Positions 54,766 through 63,901 of a stretch of DNA of 64,000 nucleotides are shown here, in pieces. The position numbers were made by a program, and so were the translations under genes. Origin of the DNA: Massilia sp. W12 (GTDB lineage Bacteria > Pseudomonadota > Gammaproteobacteria > Burkholderiales > Burkholderiaceae_D). Under the pieces are notes generated by a model. That model saw nothing but the letters and a program-made list of their open reading frames with translations. It had not been told where the DNA came from and searched no databases. The stretch covers positions 5,090,857 through 5,154,856 of the forward strand of contig NZ_CP147776.1 of NCBI RefSeq assembly GCF_037300705.1, written 5' to 3'. The first letter of the stretch is position 1, and the number at the start of each line of letters is the position of its first letter.

Positions 54766-55539
54766 TTATTTTCCGCTCTGGCCGCTGACCGGTTTGCCGG
54801 CATGCGTCGCGGCCGACCAGACATAACCATCATCCAGGGTGCATTGCGCCGTGCCATCGCCCTGCGCAATCTGGAACGGCCCGGTCCAGGCCGGACACAC
54901 ACATTCCGCCAGCTCCAAACCGGTCTTGGCGTCCGTCTTATTCAATTTCTTGCACGGCGCCGTCATGCAACCGACATACTTGCCGGAGGGGCAGGAAATC
55001 TGCTTGATCGACAGGCCATTGTTTTGCGCCATATAAGTGCTGAAGGTGGACACCAGGGTGGCGCTTGGGTAAAACGTGTTCTGCGTGATGCTGGCGCAAG
55101 CCGGCGCGGAATTGGTCTTGCTGCACGCGCCGCCCTGCTGGCCGCAGCGTTTGACGGTATCGCGGTACACATCCAGATTCAAAATCGCGTGAATATCCAC
55201 TTTCCACAAATTCGGCGTACTGCTGGCGCCGGCGGGAATCACATAGCAGGTGCAATCAGCTTCCGTGCCATCCGGGCGCAAACGGCAGGGCGCCGGGCCA
55301 GCCGGGCCGGAGTAATAGCAGAGCGCGATTTCGCTGCCGCTGCAATTGAGAAAATTGCGCGGATGCAAAATCACATTCGCCCAGGCTTTGGCATTGGGCG
55401 TGGTGTCGAGCACATTCAAGACAAACGGCCCGCCTTCGGTGTAGGGTTTGAGATTCGGCAACGCTGGTTTTTCCTGGGACTGCGCAAGCGCACTGACTGA
55501 CAACAAGAGAGCGAACGGCAATGCAAAACGGGTTGACAT
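54766..55539 (-). CDS. Cysteine-rich secreted protein
   Basis: A 257-residue protein with a signal peptide (MSTRFALPFALLLSVSALAQ) and 14 cysteines in the mature part, arranged in local pairs (NCSGSEIALC, DCTC, RCGQQGGAC, SCPSGKYVGCMTAPC, ECVC). Such a pattern fits a disulfide-rich periplasmic or extracellular protein, and the window encodes DsbC. No family is recognised. An in-frame extension to 55707 is not supported. Confidence 0.6.
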   Translation of the reverse strand: MSTRFALPFALLLSVSALAQSQEKPALPNLKPYTEGGPFVLNVLDTTPNAKAWANVILHPRNFLNCSGSEIALCYYSGPAGPAPCRLRPDGTEADCTCYVIPAGASSTPNLWKVDIHAILNLDVYRDTVKRCGQQGGACSKTNSAPACASITQNTFYPSATLVSTFSTYMAQNNGLSIKQISCPSGKYVGCMTAPCKKLNKTDAKTGLELAECVCPAWTGPFQIAQGDGTAQCTLDDGYVWSAATHAGKPVSGQSGK

Positions 55540-55752
55540 GGCGTTTCTCCAGATGGGGGGAGGGATGGTCAGTGTACACCGGCGGGACGGGTTTGTATCC
55601 ATGCATACGGAGGATATCGCCCCCCGCCTTGCACTGCAAAATAAGCGGGTGCAATGCGGCAATCCGGCGTTTCCACAAGGCCCGAAAACAATTGAATAGA
55701 TATTCAACTGTTATAAAGCACAGCCGCAAAAATCCTGCTACACTTTGCCGCC

Positions 55753-56091
55753 ATGACCCGTCGCCTCGTTCTCATTTTCTTCATGTTGATTATCCCGCTG
55801 CAGCTCAGCCTGGCGGCGATCAGCGCTATCTGCCAGCATGAGCAGGGCGCGGCGGCGAATCATCCCGGGCATCATGAACACAAACATGACAGCAGCGTGC
55901 AGGCTGAGGCAAGCGGCGCGACTGACCCGGATTGCGGCCCCTGCCATGATGTGCACCAACCGGCCCCGCTGGAAAGCCGGACGCAAACCGCGCTGTTTGC
56001 GGTCAAACTGGCGCCGCCGGATTATCTGGCGCATTTAAGCCACCCGCCGCACCACCCTCCCGAACGCCCACAATGGCGCCGCCCGGCTTAA
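55753..56091 (+). CDS. CzcI-like periplasmic protein
   Basis: A 112-residue protein with a signal segment (LVLIFFMLIIPLQLSLAAISA) and a histidine-rich body (HPGHHEHKHDS, DCGPCHDVH, SHPPHHPPE). Its size, composition and position directly before czcCBA match CzcI of Cupriavidus metal resistance operons, which is thought to modulate the system. Confidence 0.75.
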   Translation: MTRRLVLIFFMLIIPLQLSLAAISAICQHEQGAAANHPGHHEHKHDSSVQAEASGATDPDCGPCHDVHQPAPLESRTQTALFAVKLAPPDYLAHLSHPPHHPPERPQWRRPA

Positions 56092-56219
56092 GGCCGGCGC
56101 AGCGCCCTCCTCTATTGACTTACGCTATGTGGCCGCTGGCCGCATCGCCGGCGTTGCGCCGATTTTCTTGAACATTGTCAGCCCGTGCGCCGTATGCGCG
56201 CACGGCTGGGAGAATCGGA

Positions 56220-57437
56220 ATGCATTTTTTACGCAAACCCCTGTGCGGCTTGCTGCTGGCGCTCGGCCCTGCGCTGCCAGCCTGCGCAGCAAGCGACTGG
56301 CCCACGCTATGGCGCCAGGCGCAGCAACACAATCTGGAATGGCGGCAAAGCAGCCGCAGCGCCGACTTCATGCAAGCGGAAATGGAGCAGGCGCAGACCC
56401 GTCCCAATCCTGAACTCAGCATCAGCCAGGAGGGCCAGGGCGCACAACGCAGCCGCAGCGTGCAACTGAGCATGCCCATCGAAACCGGCGGCAAACGCGC
56501 CGCCCGCATCGCGCTGGCGCACAGCAATCAGGCTTTGCAAGCCTTGGAGCAAAGCCAAAAACGTCAGCAGATTCAAGCCGATCTGCGCCTGGCGTTTTAT
56601 GAAGCGCTGGCGGCGCAACAGCGGCAAACCCTGAGCCATGAAGCGCTCACGCTGGCGCAACAAGCGCATCATCTGAGCACGCAACGGGTCGCCGCCGGCA
56701 AAATTTCGCCACAAGAACAGGCGCGCACGGAATTGGCATTGGCGCAAGCCGGGCTGGATGTGCGTCAGGCGGAACTGGCGCTGCAACTCAGCTTAAGCCG
56801 CCTGGCCGGGCTGGCCGGGCTGCCTGCTGTGCCAGCGGTGCAAGGCAAGCTGGAACACAGCCCGCCCGCCCCGCCCTGGCCGGCATTGCAGGCCGCATTA
56901 GAGCAAGCGCCGGCCTGGCGGCACATCCAAAGCACACAGGCGCAAGCGCAAGCCGCCAGCGCACTGGAACGCAGCAAAGCCATGCCGGATCTGCAATTCG
57001 CAGTCGGTTTGAAACAAACCGTCGAAACCGCACCCGGCGCCAACCCGCGCCAACTTTTGCTCAGTCTGGCGATTCCTTTGCCCTTGTTTGAGCGCAACCA
57101 GGGCGCGCGCGGGCAGGCGGAACTGCGCGCCCGCGCCGCGCAGCAGGATGGCGCCGCGCAACAGCTGCAATTGCAACAGCAATTACAGCAAGCCTGGCGC
57201 AATTGGCGCCAAGCGCAGCAGGAAAGCTGGCAAATCGGCCAAACGCTGTTGCCGCAAGCACAGCAGATCGTGGAAGCGGCCTTGCAGGGCTTCCGCCACG
57301 GCAAATTCAGCTATCTGGAGTTGCAGGAAGCGCAACGCAGCCAAGCCGCCTTGCAAGCGCGGCAAATTCAAGCCCAGCTCGACGTCTGGCGCGCCATCGC
57401 TGAAGTGGAACGGATTAATGGCCCGCTCGCGCCATAA
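56220..57437 (+). CDS. czcC: Metal efflux outer-membrane factor CzcC
   Basis: A 405-residue TolC-family outer-membrane protein with signal peptide (LLLALGPALPACA). Long Gln/Ala/Glu-rich coiled-coil helices (about residues 60-190 and 250-380) are the periplasmic barrel of OEP domains. GGGAGAA precedes the ATG at 56220. It completes a tripartite pump with the next two genes. Confidence 0.9.
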   Translation: MHFLRKPLCGLLLALGPALPACAASDWPTLWRQAQQHNLEWRQSSRSADFMQAEMEQAQTRPNPELSISQEGQGAQRSRSVQLSMPIETGGKRAARIALAHSNQALQALEQSQKRQQIQADLRLAFYEALAAQQRQTLSHEALTLAQQAHHLSTQRVAAGKISPQEQARTELALAQAGLDVRQAELALQLSLSRLAGLAGLPAVPAVQGKLEHSPPAPPWPALQAALEQAPAWRHIQSTQAQAQAASALERSKAMPDLQFAVGLKQTVETAPGANPRQLLLSLAIPLPLFERNQGARGQAELRARAAQQDGAAQQLQLQQQLQQAWRNWRQAQQESWQIGQTLLPQAQQIVEAALQGFRHGKFSYLELQEAQRSQAALQARQIQAQLDVWRAIAEVERINGPLAP

Positions 57438-57454
57438 ACAAAAAAGGATCAATC

Positions 57455-58765
57455 ATGCAAAGCAAACTCAAGGCGCTGCTGCGCCACCCGCACACCCCCA
57501 TCTGCGCACTGATCGTCAGCCTGAGCGTGGGCGGACTGTTTTTACTGCCCTCCGCTGACGCCGCCAAGAGCGGCCATGCCGATCATGCCGGCCATGCGCA
57601 TGAAACAGAAGGCGCGCACGGCAAACCGGAACAACACGAAAAAGCAGCGTCGCACGCAAAAAGCGCGCCGCCAGCCGCTTCCGCTGCACACACCGGGCAT
57701 GCCCACGATGACAAACAAGCCGCCCACGCACACGATGAAGAAGAAACACAGGAAGTCGCGATGAATGCGCAACAAATCAAGCTGGCCGGCTTGCGTATCG
57801 CGCGCGTGGAAAACGGGCCGATCCGCAGCATGCAACCCTTACCGGCGGAAATTTTGCTGGATGAGGCGCGCACCGCGCATCTGACGCCGCGTCTGTCCGG
57901 GGTGATTCTGAGCGTGCACGCGAACCTGGGTCAGCGTGTGCGTAAGGGACAGGTGCTGGCGATCTTGCAAAGCGCGGCAGCGGTCGAATTGCAGGGCGAA
58001 ACGCGGCTGGCGCAACAACGTTTGCAGCTGGCGCAGCAGCAATATGCGCGCGAGAAAATGCTGTGGGAGCAAAAAATCAGCGCCACTCAGGACTACCAGC
58101 AAGCCGCGCACCAGCTGCGCGAAGCGGAATTGCAGCTGCACAATGCGCGCCAGAAAATGCAAGCCCTCGGCCTGCAAGGTGAAGCCGACGCCAGCCGCAT
58201 CGCGCTGCGCGCGCCGCAGGATGGCCTGATTTTAGAGCGCCACGCCACCGTCGGCGAAGCCGTGAAAGAAGAACAAAACCTGTTCACGATTGCTGATCTG
58301 TCCCAGGTTTGGGCTGAGGTGGAAGCGCCGGCGCGCGATATGGCGCTGCTGAAACAAGGCGCTGCAGTGCGCGTCAGCGCCGCCGGCTTGCAAGCGCATG
58401 GCGTGTTGGATTGGGTCGGGGTGCAATTGCGCGAACAAAACCGCAGCGCCAAAGCGCGCGTGCGCCTGGCCAACCCGGAACTGGCCTGGCGTCCCGGCGT
58501 GCTGGCGCAAGTCGAAGTCGAAAACGGCGCGCAGCGCAGCGCACTCAGCGTGGAAAGCGAAGCCTTGCAGGAAATCGACGGCAAGCCCAGCCTGTTTATC
58601 CGCAGCGTCCACGGTTTCCGCGCGCACAGCGTGCAAACCGGGCGCAGCGATGGCCGCCGCACCGAGATTCTGGCCGGCTTGCAAGCCGGGCAGGAATATG
58701 TGGCCGGCGGCAGCTTTGTGCTCAAGTCCGAGCTTGGCAAAGCTGCTGCGGCGCACAGCCACTGA
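57455..58765 (+). CDS. czcB: Metal efflux membrane-fusion protein CzcB
   Basis: A 436-residue periplasmic adaptor. After an N-terminal membrane helix comes a His/Asp/Glu-rich segment (about residues 38-100, with HADHAGHAHE and AHAHDEEE) likely to bind metal, then the lipoyl/hairpin/beta-barrel domains (GVILSVHANLGQRVRKGQVLAIL). AAAGGA lies six bases before the ATG. Confidence 0.92.
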   Translation: MQSKLKALLRHPHTPICALIVSLSVGGLFLLPSADAAKSGHADHAGHAHETEGAHGKPEQHEKAASHAKSAPPAASAAHTGHAHDDKQAAHAHDEEETQEVAMNAQQIKLAGLRIARVENGPIRSMQPLPAEILLDEARTAHLTPRLSGVILSVHANLGQRVRKGQVLAILQSAAAVELQGETRLAQQRLQLAQQQYAREKMLWEQKISATQDYQQAAHQLREAELQLHNARQKMQALGLQGEADASRIALRAPQDGLILERHATVGEAVKEEQNLFTIADLSQVWAEVEAPARDMALLKQGAAVRVSAAGLQAHGVLDWVGVQLREQNRSAKARVRLANPELAWRPGVLAQVEVENGAQRSALSVESEALQEIDGKPSLFIRSVHGFRAHSVQTGRSDGRRTEILAGLQAGQEYVAGGSFVLKSELGKAAAAHSH

Positions 58766-58779
58766 GAACGGAGCCTCCT

Positions 58780-61700
58780 ATGTTTGATACGCTGATCCAA
58801 AGCAGCATCCGCCAGCGCGCGCTGGTGCTGCTGGCTGTGATGGCGCTGGCCATGCTCGGCCTGTTCCACTTTCAACGCCTGCCGCTGGACGCCCTGCCCG
58901 ATATCACCAATGTGCAAGTGCAAGTCAACACCAGCGCACCCGGTTATGCCCCGCTGGAAGTCGAGCAGCGCATCACCGCGCCGCTGGAAAATCTGCTGGC
59001 CGGCCTGCCCGAAGTGCAGCAGACGCGCTCACTCTCGCGCTATGGTCTGTCACAAGTGACGCTGATTTTCGCGGATGGCGCAAATCTGCAATTAGCGCGC
59101 CAGCAGATCAATGAGCGCTTGCAGCAGGCCGCCGGCCGCCTGCCGCCCGGCCTCAGTCCCGGCTTAGGCCCGCCCACCAGCGGCTTAGGCGAAATTTATC
59201 TGTGGACGCTGCAAGCCGCGCCGCAAGCGCGCAAAGCCGACGGCAGCGCCTACACCTTGAGCGATTTGCGCGACTTGCAAGACCGCGTGCTCAAACCGCA
59301 ATTGCGCAGCGTGCCGGGCGTGGCGGAGATCAACAGCATGGGCGGCGATGTGCGCGAATACCAGATTGCGCCGCTGCCGGAACGCATGGCGGCGTATGGC
59401 GTCAGCTGGCAAGACATCGCCAGCGTGTTAGAGCGCAGCAATCAGCGCCAGGGCGCCGGCTATATTGAAAAACGCGGCGAACAATATCTGGTGCGCACCC
59501 CGGGCGCGCTGCGCGATCTGGACGATGTGCGCATGCTCAGCCTGGGTCTGCGCAATGGCGCGCAAGTACGCTTGCGCGATGTGGCCGAAGTCGGGCCGGG
59601 GCGTGAACTGCGCACCGGGGCCGCCACCGCCAACGGGGCCGAAGTGGTGCTCGGGGCCGCCTTTATGCAACTCGGCGAAAACAGCCGCAACGTGGCGCAG
59701 GCGGTGCATGCGCGCTTGCAGGAAATCAAAGCCGGCCTGCCGCCCGGAGTGCAGGCGCACACCGTGTACCAGCGCACCACGCTGGTGGATAAAGCCATGC
59801 AAACCGTGCGCAATAATCTGCTGGAAGGCGCGGCCCTGGTGGTGGCGGTGTTATTTCTCTTCCTCGGCAATTTGCGCGCCGCCTGCATCGTCGCCCTGGT
59901 GATTCCGCTGTCGCTGCTGTTTACTTTCAGCGGCATGGCGGCGGGACATGTCAGCGCCAATTTGATGAGTCTGGGCGCGCTCGATTTCGGCATCATTGTG
60001 GATGGCGCGGTGGTGATTGTGGAAAACTGCATGCGCCGGCTGGCGCTGGCGCAAGGCGCCAGCGGCGCCGCACTGCCCGTGGCGGAGCGCTTGCGCATTG
60101 TGTATGAAGCCGCACGCGAATCCCGCCGCCCGCTGGTGTATGGGCAGCTGATTATCATGCTGGTGTATGTCCCGGTATTCGCTTTCCAGGGAGTCGAAGG
60201 CCGCATGTTCCAGCCGATGGCGTTTACCGTGCTGTTTGCGCTGGGGGCCGCCTTGCTGCTGTCGCTGACCTTCATCCCGGCTGCGCTGGCGATTTTTTTG
60301 CGCGGCCCGTTGCGCCAGCATGAGCCGCGTCTGCTGCAAGCCGCGCAAAGGCTGTATGCGCGCCTGCTGCCGCGCGCCATGGCCGCGCCGGCTCCACTTC
60401 TGTGTCTGGTGTTCTGCCTGATGTTGTGGAGCGGGGTGACAGCCAGCCGGCTGGGCGCGGAATTTGTGCCGAATCTGAACGAAGGCGATTTCGCGCTGCA
60501 GGCATTGCGGATTCCGGGCACAGGTTTGGCGCAATCGGTGGCCATGCAAGAGCGTCTGGAGCGCCAACTGCTGGCGCGTTTTCCGGAGATCGAAACGGTG
60601 TTTGCGCGCACCGGCTCGGCGGAAATCGCCACCGACCCGATGCCGCCGAATATTTCCGATGTGTATCTGATGCTCAAACCGCAAGCGCAATGGCCGGCCC
60701 CGCGCAAAACCCGCGCGCAATTGCTGCAAGCCATGCAGCAGGAAGTGGCGCAGATGGCGGGCGCGAATTATGAATTTTCACAGCCGATTCAATTGCGTTT
60801 CAATGAATTGCTGTCCGGCGTGCGCAGCGATCTGGCCTTGAAATTGTATGGCGACGATTTGCAGCAATTGCGCGTGCAGGGTGAGCAATTGGCGGCACGC
60901 CTGGCGCAAATTCGCGGCGCGCGGGAAGTGCGCCTGGAGCAAAACGAAGGTTTGCCATCGCTGGATTTGCAAATCGACCGGCAAGCGGCGGCGCGCTATG
61001 GCGTGAACCCGGCGGAAGTGCAAAACCTGGTCGCCGCCGCCATCGGCGGGCAAAACATCGGCGCGATTTACGAAGGCGAGCGCCGGGTGGAGATGGTGAT
61101 GCGCCTGCCTGAACAGATGCGCAATGAGGTCGCCGCCCTGCGCCGCCTGCCGCTGGCCCTGCCGCCGGATAGCGCCGGGGTGACACGCTTCATCGCCTTG
61201 TCGGAAGTGGCCGATTTTCAATTCAGCCAAGGCCCGGCGCAAATCAGCCGCGAAAACGGGCGGCGCCGGATTGTGATCAGCATGAATCTGGAACAGCGCG
61301 ATGTGGCGTCGTTTGTCGCCGAAGCCAAAACCCTGCTGGCGCAACACCAATTGCCGCCGGGCTACAGCATGCGCTGGAGCGGTTCCTTTGAAAATCTGGA
61401 AGCCGCCATGCAAAGGCTGTATTTAATCGCCCCGCTCACCCTGCTCTCAGTCTTGCTCTTGCTGTACGCCGTATTTGGCAATCTGCGCGATGGCTTGCTG
61501 GTGTTCGCCGGGATTCCCTTCGCCATCTGCGGCGGCATTTTTGCACTGGCTTTGCGCGGCATGCCGTTTTCGATAGCAGCGGCAGTCGGCCTGATTGCGC
61601 TATCCGGGGTGGCGGTCTTGAATGGCCTGGTGATGCTGAGCTGTATCCGCCAATTGCGCGAACAGGGCCTGCCCTTGGAGCAAGCGATTTTGCAAGGCGC

Positions 61701-61953
61701 GCAGCAGCGCTTGCGCCCTATCCTGATGACCGCACTGGTGGCGGCGCTGGGTTTTGTGCCGATGGCCCTGGCCAGCGGGGCCGGCGCGGAAGTGCAGCGC
61801 CCCCTGGCCACGGTGGTGATTGGCGGCATCATTTCTTGCACCGCGCTCAGTCTGTTGCTGTTGCCGATGTTTTACCGGCTGGCGTATCGGCGTCACAGCA
61901 CAGCGCAAGTCAGCGCTGCGCCGGCTGCGTTGAATCTGGCCCCGGTCTCATAA
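58780..61953 (+). CDS. czcA: Heavy-metal RND efflux pump CzcA
   Basis: A 1057-residue RND transporter of the HME family. The motif DFGxxVDGxVVxVEN in membrane helix 4 places acidic residues at D402, D408 and E415, the proton-relay positions known from C. metallidurans CzcA, which points to divalent cations (Co, Zn, Cd, Ni) rather than Cu/Ag. Two large periplasmic loops and 12 helices give the normal length. The true start is the ATG at 58780; the reading frame is open further upstream inside czcB but that is an overlap artefact. A long terminator follows. Confidence 0.93.
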   Translation: MFDTLIQSSIRQRALVLLAVMALAMLGLFHFQRLPLDALPDITNVQVQVNTSAPGYAPLEVEQRITAPLENLLAGLPEVQQTRSLSRYGLSQVTLIFADGANLQLARQQINERLQQAAGRLPPGLSPGLGPPTSGLGEIYLWTLQAAPQARKADGSAYTLSDLRDLQDRVLKPQLRSVPGVAEINSMGGDVREYQIAPLPERMAAYGVSWQDIASVLERSNQRQGAGYIEKRGEQYLVRTPGALRDLDDVRMLSLGLRNGAQVRLRDVAEVGPGRELRTGAATANGAEVVLGAAFMQLGENSRNVAQAVHARLQEIKAGLPPGVQAHTVYQRTTLVDKAMQTVRNNLLEGAALVVAVLFLFLGNLRAACIVALVIPLSLLFTFSGMAAGHVSANLMSLGALDFGIIVDGAVVIVENCMRRLALAQGASGAALPVAERLRIVYEAARESRRPLVYGQLIIMLVYVPVFAFQGVEGRMFQPMAFTVLFALGAALLLSLTFIPAALAIFLRGPLRQHEPRLLQAAQRLYARLLPRAMAAPAPLLCLVFCLMLWSGVTASRLGAEFVPNLNEGDFALQALRIPGTGLAQSVAMQERLERQLLARFPEIETVFARTGSAEIATDPMPPNISDVYLMLKPQAQWPAPRKTRAQLLQAMQQEVAQMAGANYEFSQPIQLRFNELLSGVRSDLALKLYGDDLQQLRVQGEQLAARLAQIRGAREVRLEQNEGLPSLDLQIDRQAAARYGVNPAEVQNLVAAAIGGQNIGAIYEGERRVEMVMRLPEQMRNEVAALRRLPLALPPDSAGVTRFIALSEVADFQFSQGPAQISRENGRRRIVISMNLEQRDVASFVAEAKTLLAQHQLPPGYSMRWSGSFENLEAAMQRLYLIAPLTLLSVLLLLYAVFGNLRDGLLVFAGIPFAICGGIFALALRGMPFSIAAAVGLIALSGVAVLNGLVMLSCIRQLREQGLPLEQAILQGAQQRLRPILMTALVAALGFVPMALASGAGAEVQRPLATVVIGGIISCTALSLLLLPMFYRLAYRRHSTAQVSAAPAALNLAPVS

Positions 61954-61961
61954 AGCGGCGC

Positions 61962-61997
61962 CCCGGCAACCTGCGCCGCAAAGCGCAGGTTGCCGGG
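61962..61997. terminator. Strong bidirectional hairpin after czcA
   Basis: CCCGGCAACCTGCG (61962-61975) pairs perfectly with CGCAGGTTGCCGGG (61984-61997), a 14-bp stem with 8-base loop between the convergent czcA gene and the small membrane protein gene. The T tract is weak. Confidence 0.75.
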
Positions 61998-62000
61998 ATG

Positions 62001-62378
62001 TCATGCTTGCAAATGCAAGCGCCATTCGCGGCAATAGCCCTTGCTGTCTTCACAGAATTCCCAGACCGACAAACCTGCCAGCAAAGCCAGCCAGAGCGTC
62101 GCCGCGCAACACAAGATACGCAAAAACGGGCGTGCGCTGTTGCTGCGATAAATAATCAGGCTGAACAGCCAGCTGCCCATCAGCGCGCACAAGCTCAACA
62201 TCAGGCACAAGCCCTTGAGCGCCACCTCGCCAAATCCAGTCGGGCCATCGCTTCTGATCACAAACACCACTTTCAAAAACGGCATCAAGAGCAATATTTG
62301 CAAGAGATTATTGTGCAGCGCATAAAAGGTTTTTTGCCGTTGCGTCAATTGCGGCTGGGGCGGGTTTTCCTGGTGCAT
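62001..62378 (-). CDS. Small membrane protein downstream of a putative effector pair
   Basis: A 125-residue protein with a hydrophilic N-terminus (MHQENPPQPQLTQRQ) and about three membrane helices (LLQILLLMPFLKVVFVI, GLCLMLSLCALMGSWLFSLII, FLRILCCAATLWLALLAGLSV). No family recognised. It lies 25 bases after the lipoprotein gene on the same strand and could be a further immunity or envelope component. Confidence 0.6.
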   Translation of the reverse strand: MHQENPPQPQLTQRQKTFYALHNNLLQILLLMPFLKVVFVIRSDGPTGFGEVALKGLCLMLSLCALMGSWLFSLIIYRSNSARPFLRILCCAATLWLALLAGLSVWEFCEDSKGYCREWRLHLQA

Positions 62379-62403
62379 GGCGAATGATGGAAAAAAGTGC
62401 GCA

Positions 62404-62868
62404 TCAAGACTGTTCTTGAAACAATTCCTGATACGCTTGATGTGCGGGATGAAAAGTATATTCTGGAAGTGAGCCGTTAAGACCATAGGTGACGCTCATC
62501 AGCAGTTGTTCATAATGCGATTCAATATCGTCCTTAAAGAAATGATCGCGCCGGTCTTCCTGATAGTCTTTATTCAATTTTTCATGGCTGCGGTAATACT
62601 CCCTGATTAAGCTATCACAGTGCTTTTTCTTTACAAGCGCAGTGCCATGCGTTTGCACCAGTTGCTGAAATGCCGCCTTATTTGAGGGCGGCGTTTGCAC
62701 CACATAATGCTCGGTGCATAAAGTGAAATTACCGCCTTCGCTTCTTGGCAATATCTGTTGAGAATCCAACTGCTGTAAATGAAAAACCTCAGTCGGCCCC
62801 GGCGCCGGTTTGGAACAGGCTTGCAGAAAAATAAGGCAGGCAATGCACAGGGATGCATATTGCTTCAT
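62404..62868 (-). CDS. Lipoprotein coupled to a DUF3289 protein (candidate immunity)
   Basis: A 154-residue lipoprotein with signal and lipobox (CLIFLQAC, C18). The mature part is charged with two further cysteines (LCTEHY, KKHCDS). No family recognised. Its ATG overlaps the stop of the DUF3289 gene by four bases (ATGA). Periplasmic lipoproteins encoded tightly with type VI effectors often give immunity; that role is inferred from position only. Confidence 0.65.
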   Translation of the reverse strand: MKQYASLCIACLIFLQACSKPAPGPTEVFHLQQLDSQQILPRSEGGNFTLCTEHYVVQTPPSNKAAFQQLVQTHGTALVKKKHCDSLIREYYRSHEKLNKDYQEDRRDHFFKDDIESHYEQLLMSVTYGLNGSLPEYTFHPAHQAYQELFQEQS

Positions 62869-63824
62869 GCCAAACTCCCGGCGAAAGGGTAGTCAAATAC
62901 CGCCTTGGTAATAAATGGCTTATACGCAAAATTGACATAATGCTGCAGGATAAACCAGGCGCGGAAGCCGCCCAAATTGCCATACACCTTGCTGTAATCC
63001 ACATCCGGCACGTCCAGACCAAAGTGATCAAATAAAGAAATGCGCAACGTGCCGGCATACTCTTTGCCGGACATCCCATAGCCGGTCAATTCAACACGCC
63101 AAGCCCAGACATCATTGATGGCAATTGTCAAACCGCCTGCGATATCGGACTTATCATTGAACACCAGCTTGCTTTTAATTTGAAAATCTTCATTGACGAC
63201 AATTTTATTCGGATCGCCCTGACGCTTTTTTAAAACAGGATGGATTGCAGCCAGCACTTCTTGAGAAAATTTCAGATAACGGTGGTGGCCGGCAATTGCT
63301 GTATTCAGTTCTTTGCTGCTGAAATCGCAACCGCTGCTGCCTTGAAAATGGTCAATCATTTTTTGAATATTGATCTGCAAATTCCCCATGGAAAACAGCG
63401 ATGCCATCTCGCGCAAAGAAGCAAAATATGTCCGTGCGGGCAGATGTTCAATAAAATCCAAGCGAAAATTCCAGCGCAAGGCGCGGATTTGTTCCGCGCT
63501 GTAGTCGCCATAGCGCAAATCATCGGCAAGGCCGGTATCGTTGTAATTTCGCCCCGGCTTCTTTTGAGATTGCGCCAGCAACAGCGGCTGCGCCAGGGTG
63601 CGCATGTTCAGATACGAGCCGAAACGGCTGATGTCGCCTGGCGTCAACTGTGCTCCTGGAGCCAAGGCGCCAGCACCGCTCAATGGCGAATTGGATAATC
63701 CGGGGAAATTGCTCAAAACAGGCTCCTGAAGAAAGCGGGCGAAGCAGCACCGCAGCTGAGGGTTATGGATACTGTATGCTTGCTTGCAAGAATGATACAA
63801 GCTGTCATGTTTGGCAGTATCCAT
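62865..63824 (-). CDS. DUF3289 family protein, putative type VI secretion effector
   Basis: A 319-residue protein whose C-terminal 110 residues fit DUF3289: INDVWAWRVELTG, ISLFDHFGLDVPD, GFRAWFILQHY and YKPFITKA. The N-terminal half has ADDLRYGDYSAEQIRALRW, also a DUF3289 block. There is no signal peptide, as expected for cargo delivered by a contractile system. Family members occur with vgrG and polymorphic toxin genes; the biochemical activity is unknown. The ribosome site before 63824 is weak, so the start may be further in. It is divergent from a vgrG-like gene 77 bases away. Confidence 0.75.
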   Translation of the reverse strand: MDTAKHDSLYHSCKQAYSIHNPQLRCCFARFLQEPVLSNFPGLSNSPLSGAGALAPGAQLTPGDISRFGSYLNMRTLAQPLLLAQSQKKPGRNYNDTGLADDLRYGDYSAEQIRALRWNFRLDFIEHLPARTYFASLREMASLFSMGNLQINIQKMIDHFQGSSGCDFSSKELNTAIAGHHRYLKFSQEVLAAIHPVLKKRQGDPNKIVVNEDFQIKSKLVFNDKSDIAGGLTIAINDVWAWRVELTGYGMSGKEYAGTLRISLFDHFGLDVPDVDYSKVYGNLGGFRAWFILQHYVNFAYKPFITKAVFDYPFAGSLA

Positions 63825-63901
63825 CCACCAAAAAATAAATATATGCTAACATTATTTTCCTGTCATACAACATCCATTCTCCCACCATTTCCCTGCACAC
63901 G

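Noticed and set aside
58411-58779. N-terminal extension of CzcA into czcB
   Set aside because: Arginine-rich out-of-frame reading of czcB; the ATG at 58780 gives the normal RND start and length.
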